Below, piece after piece: positions 1 to 10,800 of a stretch of 31,558 bases of DNA. The stretch comes from Ramicandelaber brevisporus. Taxonomy: Eukaryota > Kickxellomycota > Ramicandelaberales > Ramicandelaberaceae. The notes under the pieces were generated by a model. It worked only from the letters and a program-made list of their open reading frames with translations. It was not told the origin of the DNA and searched no databases. The stretch lies in assembly GCA_025201865.1 (NCBI GenBank), contig MU602691.1:49165-80722 (forward strand), given 5' to 3'. The position numbers and the translations under genes are program-made. Within the stretch, counting starts at the first letter, position 1, and the number at the start of each line of letters is the position of its first letter.

Positions 1-306
1 TAAGGATGTATCAAGAGTGCTCGCTGGCTCACTCGCTCACTCGTTTGAGCCGTTGTTTTTCATAGAATGGGAACATGATAAACATACCTTTGCAACCACC
101 AACGCGGCCAACTCGTGATGCTGGAAGTCGGCATCGTCGCATAAAGCCATAAGCTTCTTGAGTTCATTCTCATCAACGCCAATCCAGTCGTGACCAAGCT
201 GCTTGTTCAAACCTTCCAGACCAGCCAGCTTGAGGCGATCGTCGCTCTCAAACACGTATGCGAGATACACTTCCGCTGACGCTGCTGATACTGCCGCTGG
301 TGACAT
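1..306 (-). CDS. RPN2: 26S proteasome regulatory subunit Rpn2/PSMD1, first exon plus start of intron 1 (partial)
   Basis: Rpn2 is the large scaffold of the 19S regulatory particle; it holds ubiquitin receptors and docks on the ATPase ring in cytosol and nucleus. The first exon reads leftward from the ATG at 306 to 88 and encodes 73 residues. These match the conserved N-terminus of Rpn2/PSMD1: a segment like SDDRLKLAGLEGLNKQL, then an acidic-loop region, then HHELAALVVAK, equivalent to the family's 'AALVASKV(Y/F)YHLG' stretch. Directly after AAG a consensus donor GTATGT begins at 87 (phase 0). Reading through gives 16 unrelated residues and a stop, so this is a spliced gene, not an 89-residue protein. 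The next family residues (V-Y/F-Y-H-L-G) are not found in 1-87, so exon 2 lies off the left edge. The gene is divergent from ARV1. Family assignment rests on a short but characteristic match. Confidence 0.85.
82..87 (-). other. 5' splice donor of RPN2 intron 1
   Basis: On the minus strand the sequence reads GCAAAG followed by GTATGT, a canonical fungal donor. The exon ends at 88 in phase 0. No convincing branch point or acceptor is visible between here and position 1, so the intron is probably longer than 85 nt. Confidence 0.8.
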
Positions 307-522
307 TTCGATATGAAGAGAGTTGGCAACGACGCGTAATATGCGAAAGAACAGAAAGAGAAAAGTAAAGGATAAAAGTGTGGATCGTCAAGCGGTACAA
401 GATTACGCGTCTTACACGGCATCCCACAACGCAACGCAACACAACAGAACACAACGCAACAGGACGCAAAAACAACAACAACAACGATTATCAACCACTC
501 AACCGGTCAACGGCTGTGATCT
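307..522. promoter_or_regulatory. Bidirectional RPN2/ARV1 promoter
   Basis: These 216 bp separate two divergent start codons and must hold both promoters. Two ACGCGT hexamers, the core of MBF/MCB-type sites, lie at 332-337 and 405-410. The stretch 427-486 is a CAACG/CAACA-rich, G-poor simple sequence forming the ARV1 leader. No proteasome-type PACE element (GGTGGCAAA) is present on either strand. No TATA box is evident. Confidence 0.5.
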
Positions 523-826
523 ATGCCTCACTGTGTGGAATGTGGAGCAGTGACGCAGTCTCTGTATACGGAGTATAGCCGCGGCAACATCCGACTGACT
601 CAGTGCTCTCGATGCGGCAAGTTCGCCGACAAATATGTGGAGAACGACTTTGTTATCGCATTTCTTGACCTCATTCTGCATCGGCCACAGGTGTATCGAC
701 ATTTACTGTTGAATGTGCTTGATCGAGAGCATGCGTTTACAACAGAGATTGGGAAACTGGCTGTTCTCCAGGCATTGTTCGATGTATACGTCAAATTGCT
801 AAAGTATGAGGAAGCCATTGATGCAT

Positions 827-859
<33 letters not shown>

Positions 860-1575
860 ATGCAATTATACCAAGCACAAGCTCCGGATGGGCAAGCACT
901 GTACCCAGCACTTGTCACTTTGGATATATGGATGGCGCTTCAGTTACTGGGTGTGTAGAGCAAATTGGACAGATATTTCATGGATTGCTGGCTACAGAAA
1001 GGTCGATTGCACAAAGTGAGCCGGCAGCATTAATGGCAATCATGTCCACTGAACGACCATTTATACTCAGCTACTTCTATGTCCTCCTCATCAGCATCAC
1101 AGAATCAATCCTATTCATCTTTTGTACATATCTGTGCATGGCAATAGTCACATTTATAATCGACACATTTAGAACATTGTCAGCCACAAACTCATCAAAC
1201 ATAGCTGGCAAGAAATCAACACAGAACACTACACAATCTCCTCGCATTGACTCTGAGTTAGATGATGCCTACAATGCTGACCACGATGAGATATGGCGGC
1301 CACCAAGTCGAGATCCCTCATTGCGACAAATGGCCGCTGCAATGGTTCTCAGCAGCTTTGGGCTCTTGTTAGTCATTTTAATGGTGATCTGGAAAATGCA
1401 AAAGAACCCGCATCGAATGCTTCTGGACTTGTTTGTATTTACATCGCGCGGCCAAGCACTAGCCGTGATTTATGGCAGGAGGTATCAGGTATGCTTTGTA
1501 GCGTTGCTATCGGCTATGATGATGCGCACATTCATGCTAAAGGCAGTTGTAAGCTTTGCAATGAACTTATTTTAA
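523..1575 (+). CDS. ARV1: ARV1 family ER sterol/sphingolipid homeostasis protein
   Basis: Arv1 proteins are ER multi-pass membrane proteins needed for sterol distribution, sphingolipid metabolism and GPI-anchor synthesis. The 350-residue product starts with the ARV1 homology domain. It has a zinc-ribbon-like pair of motifs, C4-x2-C7 and C28-x2-C31, followed by DKYVE and a stretch like FLDLILHRPQVYRHLLLN. Hydrophobic helices follow near residues 180-215, 270-290 and 315-345. The C-terminus contains MRTFMLKAVV, resembling the 'LRYFMVKP' end of yeast Arv1, which argues against reading the CAG|GTATGC at about 1488 as a splice donor. An insert of ten alanines (all GCA codons, 829-858, residues 103-112) and a polar loop at about 223-265 make it slightly longer than yeast Arv1. 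ATG 523 is chosen because the cysteine motif begins three residues later. Confidence 0.95.
829..858 (+). repeat. (GCA)10 poly-alanine microsatellite in ARV1
   Basis: Ten pure GCA codons encode alanines 103-112 between the zinc-ribbon domain and the first membrane region. The identical codons imply recent slippage. The tract sits in a linker and is probably length-polymorphic. Confidence 0.9.
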
Positions 1576-1607
1576 ACAAAAAAAAACTATTGATGCTTAA
1601 ACCTTTG
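1576..1607. other. 32-bp convergent gap between ARV1 and SSH4-like gene
   Basis: The stop codons of ARV1 (+) and the SPRY gene (-) are 32 bp apart. The gap is A/T-rich with a run of nine A. Any normal 3' UTR on either side must run into the other gene's coding sequence. Confidence 0.85.
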
Positions 1608-2762
1608 TTATACAGGAGTGTATGGAGGCGGCTTCTCGCCTGGTTGAACGGCTGGTGGACCCATTGACGGCATCGGCATTCCGCCTTGGTATGGTTGCTG
1701 TGGCTGCTGTGGCTGCTGTGGCTGCTGCAAGTGTGGAGGAACAGATGATGGCTGCTGATAGCTTGGCTGGAACTGCTGTGGCTGTGTCTGCAGTGACTGT
1801 TGCATTGGAGCAGTAAACGCGTATGGAGCTGGACCGGAGAATCCCGCAATCGGAACACGGCCCATGTATTGAGTAGCCTCACGTCCCTTGTACCAAAACT
1901 CACGCTGACCAAAGTTCACATCCAGCTCACACGGACCATCTGCTCCAATTGCTGGATACAACGCCGCCGCATAGAAGCACGTGGCAGCCATGCCGTGAGT
2001 CTGTCCGTTGCGTGTAAATGTCACAGTGCCATCCACCGCATCATACCCACATCCAATCACGTCGCCTTCTACACAAGCTGGTCCATAGCCACGACCACCC
2101 TTTGAATCATTTACATATTTGTGCCCATCGTCAGAGTGATACGCAATGGACATTTCGTGCCAACCGGGTAAACGGAAGTACGGGTACGGTTTCGAGCATA
2201 GTCCAACAGCAACCGCCACGTCGTTAAAGAGACGGACAATGCGCACCTCAAAATAAAACATGCTGCCATAAGTGGCTTGATCGATGCAACACGGCATTGG
2301 GATTTGCGTTATTAATGACAGGTCCTTGCCAGTGGTGTGTGTGAATCGAACTATCGTTGTCAAGCCATCGTTCGCACGTCCAAACTCCACATATGGTGCA
2401 TTTACCACTGAAACCTGGCCAGCACCGGTTGTGTCCACACCCATGACCAGAGTCTGCGGTGGGCCATATGTGCGCAGCCGCTCGACCTGGTCTGCGTACA
2501 ATGTTGGCAAAAATGGTTGGTTCGGTGGATTCTGACGGAAGAACTGCAGGCCTGCTTCGTAGTCTGCGCGGGAGGCGTTTCGAGCGGGACTGAAATCGAA
2601 CGGTGCTGGCTCCTGAGCCTGGCGCATGGCGTTGGAAGCAATGCGAGCCTGACGCTGGCGGCGCTGACGAGCCATTATGAGAACGACGAAGAGCACAAAG
2701 GCGATACCAACCACCATACCGCAAACACAGCCTGGCCCGCAACTTCCGTCTGGTTGTGTCAT
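1608..2762 (-). CDS. SSH4: Ssh4/Ear1-like SPRY-domain membrane adaptor of the Rsp5 ubiquitin ligase
   Basis: Yeast Ssh4 and Ear1 are single-pass endosomal/vacuolar proteins that recruit the Nedd4-type ligase Rsp5 to membrane cargo. The 384-residue product has the same order of parts: a short Cys-rich N-terminus (1-14), one transmembrane helix (about 15-31), an Arg-rich cytosolic flank, then a SPRY/B30.2 domain (about 125-295). SPRY-typical stretches include YFEVRIVRL, VAVGLCSKPYP, GWHEMSIAYHSDDGH, GDVIGCGYDAVDGTVTFTRNG and YPAIGADGP. A Gln/Pro-rich tail (about 305-384) ends in PPPYTPV, a PPxY motif (378-381), as expected for binding Rsp5 WW domains. Only one PPxY is visible and it sits at the extreme C-terminus. 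The start at 2762 is the only ATG placing a short segment before the membrane helix. Ssh4 versus Ear1 orthology cannot be settled here. Confidence 0.83.
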   Translation of the reverse strand: MTQPDGSCGPGCVCGMVVGIAFVLFVVLIMARQRRQRQARIASNAMRQAQEPAPFDFSPARNASRADYEAGLQFFRQNPPNQPFLPTLYADQVERLRTYGPPQTLVMGVDTTGAGQVSVVNAPYVEFGRANDGLTTIVRFTHTTGKDLSLITQIPMPCCIDQATYGSMFYFEVRIVRLFNDVAVAVGLCSKPYPYFRLPGWHEMSIAYHSDDGHKYVNDSKGGRGYGPACVEGDVIGCGYDAVDGTVTFTRNGQTHGMAATCFYAAALYPAIGADGPCELDVNFGQREFWYKGREATQYMGRVPIAGFSGPAPYAFTAPMQQSLQTQPQQFQPSYQQPSSVPPHLQQPQQPQQPQQPYQGGMPMPSMGPPAVQPGEKPPPYTPV

Positions 2763-3096
2763 TGTTATGCAAAAAAGGTTTATTTTGCTTTGGCTTTGAT
2801 GTGAGGGAAGGAAAAAAGGGATGTTTCAGATTCCGAACATCGTCATCGATTCTTTTTTCTATTTTCATCTGGCTTCTCTTTCATGTTCTACCTAACTCGG
2901 CTTAATTTACTGAAACTATTACCATTAAAAATGTAAGATTATAGAGTCTAGACAGTGCAATCAATCTCATAGAACTAATAATACGATTTTAAGTTAATGG
3001 TATTGAGCGGGGCAGATAGTGTAGTAATGTCCGCTTGATCACTCGAGTGCTGATGATGATCAAGATTGATTGTCTGCAGAAGAAAAGCGAAAGTGC
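2763..3096. other. Intergenic: SSH4-like 5' region and F-box gene 3' region
   Basis: These 334 bp lie between two genes transcribed leftward. They should contain the F-box gene's 3' UTR and the promoter/leader of the SSH4-like gene. The sequence is A/T-rich with no long ORF, no tRNA-like fold and no strong repeat. GATCA-containing stretches at about 3036-3065 are the only local symmetry I noticed. Confidence 0.5.
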
Positions 3097-4707
3097 TTAA
3101 GGCCAGAGGCGGATATTAGGATGCTTTTCTTGGATGGCATTCTTGATGGCAGAGTCGCCATAGATTCCACATGATTTAAGGTGTGGCAGGGAGGCAATAA
3201 GCTCAAGCACGAGCTCGGCTGACCAGTTACTATTAGCCCTACTAGCGTTGATGGTCAAGCTACCAATACCCACCGTAGTATTCTCTTTAGCAGATTGTCT
3301 ATGTTTTTTGAAGATATCCATGACCAGCTCTGGCTCGGGCAAGACACAATTCCAGAATCCCATACTGTTTAAGTTAGGCAGAGCAAGCATCACACCAAGA
3401 AAGCGAGGTGACAGCATAGCTGTATAAACTGTAATGTGTTCCAACCTGGATGAGCGGATATCAACCAGGCTGGTTCCTTGTAGCCAATCGGAGTCCACCG
3501 AAATGGATAAATCGCCATACAACGTGAATCTTGTAAGATGAGGAAGACGACCAGTTACGCGTTCCAGCATGAACACACCATCTGTGTCATTGATATCACG
3601 GTGAATCAAAATACCAAGACTCGTCAATTGTGGATTGAATTCGACCAATTTATCTACAGTGCTGGGAGTTAACCTACTAACATAGACGCTGAGCTCTTTC
3701 AGTTCCGGCCACTCTTGGAGAAGCAATGTTTGGATCGCTGAGGTTGCACCTTCTTCAAGTTGATGAATACATATATCTCCAGCAACTGCTATTGATTTAA
3801 TAACCGGGAACTTGACCTGTGTAAAATCAGAATAATCGTACAAGAGTGATGATGCACAACAAACACGAAAAGCGACCTCACGAAGTTGACCAAAAACTAC
3901 TGGATCATCACGGGTACCGCTTGGACTGAAAAGTTCTCGATTTTGGAGAGCCATGCATCCACCTTCTGTTCTTACAACGTAGAAAATTGGAAGGCTAGCG
4001 AGATGTGGTCTGAGAATATTCATCTGGGCTGGAGTTGGAATCACAACATTGGAATAATTTCTATTGACTTTGATATGCAATTTGATTGGCGGATAAAGTG
4101 GTGATAGTGTCTGTACAAATGCACTCAAATCGGTCCATGGATTATCTTGTTCCTCGTCATATTCATCGTCATCTTCGTCATCTTCGTCACGGCCAAAGAA
4201 CATGATCACTTCTCGCAAGCTCTGTTTACCTGGATCACGATGGCGAGCAACCAACACTCTAGCCAATGTCTCTAAATCAAATGGCGGTCTGTTCGTCCAC
4301 ATATCAACCTTTAACGACCGCAGTCCATGCAAACTAACAATGGCATCCATAAATGCTTGCTTGACATCGTCCATCTCGTAAAGGACGTCAAATGCCATTG
4401 ATGTGGTGTTTGGGAACAGCTGTACCCAGTTATGTGAATCGAATTCTAAGTCGAGATTATCGAGTAGGTCAATTGAGCGCACTAGATGTCCATAGCGAGC
4501 ATAGGCACTGCTACGGATGGGCTCAGCGACATCAATGACTCGACGACCAATTATGCGCCAGACACTACGAGCAAATATGTCGTGGAAGTTGCTGGAGACT
4601 GTGAGCACTTTGACGGCTTCACTACCTTCAAAGTAGAGCGTCAACAGTTCGAGAAGATCTAGTGGCAGATCGAACAGTCTGAACCAGCTCATCGTGGTGA
4701 CACTCAT
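3097..4707 (-). CDS. F-box-like / leucine-rich-repeat protein, paralogue of the gene at 30177
   Basis: The N-terminus (about residues 8-52: LFDLPLDLLELLTLYF, then VLTVSSNFHDIFARSVWR) has the LP..LL...yf...., V...F...., W-R pattern of an F-box, the Skp1-binding helix bundle. The rest of the 536 residues alternates hydrophobic strands and short helices like degenerate leucine-rich repeats (for example LPHLTRFTLYGDLSI and LPNLNSMGFW). This is the usual substrate-binding arrangement of SCF ubiquitin-ligase receptors. An acidic loop (DEDDEDDDEYDEE) lies near residue 180. Its close paralogue lies at the right end of the window in inverted orientation. The start codon is supported because both paralogues begin MSVTTMS and share upstream bases. 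The function as an SCF receptor is inferred; the F-box call rests on pattern, not a search. Confidence 0.75.
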   Translation of the reverse strand: MSVTTMSWFRLFDLPLDLLELLTLYFEGSEAVKVLTVSSNFHDIFARSVWRIIGRRVIDVAEPIRSSAYARYGHLVRSIDLLDNLDLEFDSHNWVQLFPNTTSMAFDVLYEMDDVKQAFMDAIVSLHGLRSLKVDMWTNRPPFDLETLARVLVARHRDPGKQSLREVIMFFGRDEDDEDDDEYDEEQDNPWTDLSAFVQTLSPLYPPIKLHIKVNRNYSNVVIPTPAQMNILRPHLASLPIFYVVRTEGGCMALQNRELFSPSGTRDDPVVFGQLREVAFRVCCASSLLYDYSDFTQVKFPVIKSIAVAGDICIHQLEEGATSAIQTLLLQEWPELKELSVYVSRLTPSTVDKLVEFNPQLTSLGILIHRDINDTDGVFMLERVTGRLPHLTRFTLYGDLSISVDSDWLQGTSLVDIRSSRLEHITVYTAMLSPRFLGVMLALPNLNSMGFWNCVLPEPELVMDIFKKHRQSAKENTTVGIGSLTINASRANSNWSAELVLELIASLPHLKSCGIYGDSAIKNAIQEKHPNIRLWP

Positions 4708-4818
4708 CTTCTGTTGCTTCTATTGCTATCGTTATTGTTGTTATTATTGTTCTTTGTGGTTCTTTCGGAGTCATCATCATCAAAGAGGATTCGATAAACA
4801 AAAAAATAAACACCAACA
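4708..4818. promoter_or_regulatory. 111-bp bidirectional promoter between F-box gene and DNA2
   Basis: Only 111 bp separate the divergent ATGs at 4707 (-) and 4819 (+). The DNA2 side ends in an A-rich leader just before ATG. On the minus strand, a 17-nt block (CAACAATAACGATAGCA, 4724-4740) is also present before the paralogous F-box gene's ATG. Confidence 0.6.
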
Positions 4819-7800
4819 ATGGCAAACAACCGAAAAGACAGAGGATCCGACAGCAACAATGGCAGCAGTCGAGCTCGCGCGAGTAGTGCTGGCATCACGA
4901 AGCAGTTTCTGCCTCCACCTTCTATCACACCTATGCGATCAGGTGTTCGACCAGCTCGTACTTCTGACAACTCGACTCGACCAGCATCAACAGCAGCAAC
5001 AGCAGCAACAGCATCTGAATCTGTCACACTCTCCGCAGCCACAATGACAGTAACTCACTCCACAGTATCAAATGAGCATAATGGATATAATGGACATAGA
5101 GGAAGCAGCGCTGAAGGAAGGTTGCATCCAGAGTTGAACGAGAGTAGCAATGGAGACGATGAGACTCATGTATATTGGTCAACATCGCCTCCATCATCAT
5201 TTCAGAGTATTCAGCGTGACAGACAAGCAGCAGCTCAACAGCGCAATTATCAACAACAGCGATACATGATCCAAGAACAACAGCAGCAGCAACAGCAGCA
5301 ACAGCAGAATCAGTGGTCAATGCAGTATGATGATGGCAGCTCATCAAATGCAATGCCTAGTCGATTAACAAGCGATTCACGGTCTGAATTGGGTAAGCGA
5401 ACGAGACAAACACCAAAGACAGCAGCACAAGAGGCACGTCAAGTAATGCGATTTTTACGTGGTTCATCTGTATCATCAGTAACAACATCATCAGCATCAG
5501 TAGCAGCAGAGGCATTGTCTACCACTCCCAGGTCAACTTCTTCAACTTCAATAGCCACAGAGTTGGTTGATAAGAATGCGAACTCGGATGCAGTTGATGG
5601 AGGATCGCCATCTGGATACTCACCACCAACGGCGAGTAAGTCAGCACCGATATCAGCACAGATTGTGAGAAGAGCCCACAGCTCAACTGCAGCTGATATG
5701 CTTGACATTGATAGTGGCACTGGCAGTGGTGGATTGGGAAGTCGACCGAGATTCAATGTAAGACGTGCAAAAGAAGCTCTACTGGCAACACTGTTAGAAC
5801 CCGTTGGCAGCACAATGAGAAATAGACATGGCATTGAAGATGACACAGATAGTTTCGAATTGGAATCAGGCACATTAACCACATCACAGACATCATCATC
5901 ATCGTCGCAAGTACATCGTCAAACAGCAGCAGATTTCAGCATAGATATATCAAGGAGTGGCAGTGTAAATGGCAATCGAGGAAGTCAGTCTGGTAGCGAG
6001 TATGATGATTACAATAGCAGTGATCAGCAGGATTCAAACAGAATTCCAAAACGAATGCGGATCAATGAAGGCACACCAGTGCTAATGAGAAGAAGTGTAT
6101 CAGTCAACTCTCTGCAAACTGTATTTAAATTGGAGCATAATGAGCAGTTTAGAATACAGGCACCTACATCATCACTGGATGTGGCAGCACCAGATTCACC
6201 AACAGCAGTCATTACAAGAGGAACTCAACAGCAACTATCACTTGGTATATCAAACACTAATTCATATTCTATTGCTAATGCTAATGCTAATACCAATACC
6301 AATTCCAACCCTAATGCGAATGCGAATGCGAATACTACTATTCATGCTAATATTAAAGCTGATAATAATAATATAACAAATGCTGCTAGAACTGATGAGT
6401 TTGCAGATATTACTGGTGATGACGATGTATGGGAATCATTGGCTGCAGAACTTGATAGCTCAAATGAAGATATAATTACATCGTCAGCTGAACAACAACC
6501 TGGTTTATCTCTTAAATTGAGTTTAGAAACTGCAGCATCAGAGAATACAATTGCAACCTCCCCGGCTGCACTGCAGGCGGTGGTAATTGATGATGAATTT
6601 GCAGATTTGGATGATCTCGATGGAATGTTTGATGATGATGATGACTTTATGATGGAGTTGGATGATGAAATGGAGGCTCTATTAGATGGAGCAGCTGTGC
6701 CAACAAGTAATAACCAGCAACCCAATCCAGCACCACCAAAGATGCAGCGAGCCAGCATTGATACTCAAGAGACTCAGATTATTCCAGATATTGCTCAATT
6801 TCAGCCAGTTCCAGCTATCCACTTGGGAGTGAGTATAAAACCAGAGCCACAGCCACAATTACAATCAAAGTTGCAGCCACAGCCACAGCCACAATCAGCT
6901 CAGCTCCGCTTTATTCGGTTGGTTGCGCTTGAGATTAATTCAGGCGGATCATATCAGACTGCAGCTGGTATTCTGAGTGCGCAGGTTGAGCTTCGGTTGA
7001 TTGACGAGAATGACTTGAAAGAGCGCTACATTTATCTACGCGATGATTGGATCAATCTACCTGTTCAAATTGGCGACTATGTCCATGTCTCTCATACATC
7101 ATTTGATTCTGATTCAGTTGCAGTTATCGATCACGACCATGGTCTTCTCACATTGCATCCAGATCTCCTCATTAGTTGCACTCACCTATCAGATGGATTC
7201 CACTGTCGACGCCGTGCTGTACTTCAAAGTAGAGTACGTGACACTGCTGTATCTGGGCCAATAGTGGCAGCAACGTACGGATCACTTGTGCACAATCTGT
7301 TCCAATCATGTTTATGGGCTGCTGATTTCTCTGACAATTATATACAAAGTAAGTTGGACGAGCTGGTTAGAGAGAGTGGAGATGCGTTGTATGCCATTCA
7401 GCACGATGAATATGATGCGAAACAAAAGATTATGGAACATGTACCTGCATTGCAGCAGTGGGCAGAACGATATGTTGGAAGCACACCTGCACCACAAGGT
7501 ACAGTGGTCGAACATATGCGAAGAACTCGACCTGATCCATCATTGAGGCACAACGATTCAAAACCGCTACAGCGACAGCAACAGCAGCAGCAACAGCAGC
7601 AGCATCTGGCTAGAAGTGGATATCGAGCAAACCAATTGCCGCAGCGAACTCTGGCTGTGACTAAGCTGCTTGATATTGAAGATACAGTTTGGTCGCCGCG
7701 TTATGGGCTCACTGGTAACATCGATGCATCCATTCAAGCCACCATCCACGAGCCAGCCACCGGTGACAATCAGCCTGCTGTCAGCACCGCCGCTGTGATG

Positions 7801-10800
7801 CCTGTTGAGCTCAAGACTGGCATGCTCACTAACTCGGTTCAGCACTATGCTCAGACGCTTCTCTACACACTGCTGATGTCTGATCGCTATGATATTCCAG
7901 TAAATGCCGGTTTGCTCATGTACACTCGATCCGACGACATGGTAGCTGTCAATGCCACTCACAATGAACTCCGTGCATTACTGATTGGCCGAAACGAACT
8001 TGCTGCTCACATGGTCCACAAGCCAATGGCGCTGCCTGAAATGCGCCGCGATGCCCGAGTATGTGGCAAATGTCCGTATTTGAACGTGTGTGCTGTGCAT
8101 CACTACTTGATGGAGAGTGGAAACAAATCATCCAGTGGCATGGAAGAGCACTTTGACAGAGCAACAGAGCATCTGAGAGGCGGTGGCAAAGACTATCATG
8201 GTAATCCGATGGCAAGTGACAAACACGCTGCATTTTATGAAAAGTGGATGGCAATGATTAATGCTGAAGAGAAGGATGTGCTGTCTGGTCGTGCAGAAGT
8301 TTGGTCATTGTCATCTGCAAATCGGCAGAAGCTCGGTCGGTGTTTTGCGAATATGGTTATTGAGTCGATTAATCATACGTCAGATGAAGACCAGCTGAAT
8401 GAGCCAGGTGCAGTGGCGCTCGAGACTGTTAAGGGCAAGCTCCGAGATTCAACAATATCACGCTGGAGAATCAAATTTAGACGCCGGCGTATCGCTGTTC
8501 CTGCTTCAGCCGAAACAGAATCTGGGGATGACGCTGCAGTAGCACCACCGGTAACCATCAAGGCTGAGGATGGCGAGCTCAAATACAAGCTGGTTCCTGA
8601 CGGCCCATCATTGATCAACTCACAAATCAACATTGGCGAGCCAGTTGTCATTTCTTCAGAGCGTGGTCATTTTGGATTTGCAGTTGGGTTTGTGATTGAG
8701 ATTTCAGCCGAGTATGTTGTAGTCAGCACTTCTAGAATGATTTATGGAATTCCTCAGCGAATGAATGGATTTGATGATGAGTTTGAACAAAAGTTCCGTG
8801 GCATTACCGACCTGCGTAATGTCAACCTTGATTCCTCTGGTATGGGCGATGTTTATTGTGAAGATTCGATGCCACCTGATAGTGAAGGACTACTAAAGTG
8901 GGAAAATGTGATTGCACCGCCAGCTAACGACAAGTCGCAAGATGATAGCTGTGTTCCAACATTTCGTATCGATCTCGATAGTTTGCCTGGCATGGCGCGT
9001 ATGGCACGAAGCCACATTGCACATCTCTTCACACGAGATACTGGTGATGCCGATGTATCTGAGCGCAGTTCTGTGGCAGTTGGTGGTAACAGCAGTGAGC
9101 GTCTTCGCCGTCTCGTCGTTGACTTGGATGCGCCAACGTTTGATCGGTTTGATCCTGCTCAGCTCGAGCAACTACCCGACCGCATCCGTCAGTTGCTGAG
9201 TGGATTGAACTTCCAGCAGCGCAGTTCTGTCATGTCAGTACTGTCTGCTCGTGATTATGCTCTGATTCTCGGAATGCCCGGCACAGGTAAGACTCTCACA
9301 ATGGCATCGTTGATCCGTGTACTGGTTGCACTGGGCAAGTCTGTGCTCTTGACTGCTTACACCCACTCTGCCGTTGATGAAGTTCTTCTCAAGCTCAGCA
9401 ACATCTGCAAAGGCGAAGATTCCAACTTGCTCAGTCTTGGCGTACTGCGACTTGGCAATCCAGACCGCATTCACAAGGATATCGTCGCTGAAGGTGTCAC
9501 GCTTGCTTCAATGCCAGAGAATACTCGAGAGCATTTGGCCGAGCGCACCATCTTTTACGAGACTCGCCATGTTGTCGCCACAACTTGCCTGGGCATCAGC
9601 CACGCGATATTTGCAAGACGGAGATTTGATGTATGCATTGTGGATGAGGCGTCTCAAGTCAATTTGCCGGTGAGTTTAGGACCATTGCGATGTGCGTCGA
9701 CATTTGTACTGGTAGGCGATCATTATCAATTACAGCCGCTGATGAGTCGAAACACAAAGGAGAACCTGGCTGCAATGTTTTCATCTACCGACTACGGTCT
9801 TGGCAGCAATCTGATGGCTTCGAACGAGTTTGCCAGCTCCAGCTTGAGAAGAGGCATTAGTTTGAGTTCCGCTGGAAGCAGTGGCAGTAGTGATGATTTT
9901 GGCAATGATGCAAATATGAACGGTGATAGTGAAGGTATCCGTGCGGCAGTTGTCGCGGCGGCAGCAGCCGTTGCCAGAACTGCCCAGAGCAGTGCCAATC
10001 TGCTGCGTGTTGAAGGCGAGGAGTCGGACACATCAAGATTGTCGCTGTTTTCGCGCCTTGCAGAGGCTCACCCGGAGGCTGTGACGGTTCTTGAGTTCCA
10101 GTATCGAATGAACCGTGCCATCAACGATCTGGCAAACCACATGGTGTATGGAAGTCGACTGGAGTGCGCAACAGCAGTCGTGGCATCGCAGAAGGTCAAA
10201 TTGAGGAACATGGCTCATGGCATGGCACTGGTGCACCGACACAAAGAGACTCCAGTTGCAACAGCAGCAGTGGGCTCAAAATATGACTCTACAAAGCACA
10301 CTGGCACTGGCGTAGTGTACGAGAAGTCAAGTTGCCCTGGTGCAGGCGGCTTCTCTCGCATTGATGCTTCGTCATCCAAGTTGGAGAGCTCCGCACGGGT
10401 TGATACTGAACTCGCTAAGCGCTGCTGGTTGGCCACCGTTATTGATCCAGAGCTGCAGGCCGTGTTTGTGAGCACCAACCGCATCCCAGCTCGCGACCAA
10501 TCTTCTCATGGGACACTTGTTCAGAATGATATCGAAGTGACGTTGATTCGGCAGATTGCATCTGCTTTGGTTACTAGCGGTATGGAAGCCAAGGATATAT
10601 GTGTGATTTCACCATATCGATCGCAGATTCGCAACATTGCCACAGCGCTTCGTGCAACTGCAGCAGAGCCAGCTCCAAGCACAGCAACAGCAAAAACAAC
10701 ACAACAACCACAACAGCCTCAACAACAAAAACAGCAAAAGCAGCAAAAGCCACTGGTTCCATTAACTGATGTCCAGGTTTTGACGGTTGACCGCTCCCAA

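Noticed and set aside
37-87. Treating the left-edge ORF as a complete 89-residue protein
   Set aside because: Its last 16 residues come from reading through a GTATGT splice donor. The 73 residues before it match the Rpn2 N-terminus, which normally continues for about 900 more residues.
600-911. Open frames overlapping ARV1, DNA2 and RalGAP-alpha with poly-Ala, poly-Leu or poly-Cys runs
   Set aside because: They are out-of-frame or antisense readings of CAG/CAA and GCA repeats inside well-supported genes.
1488-1572. An intron in ARV1 starting at CAG|GTATGC
   Set aside because: The in-frame continuation encodes a hydrophobic segment with MRTFMLKAVV, resembling the normal ARV1 C-terminus, and ends at a stop 30 bp before the convergent gene.
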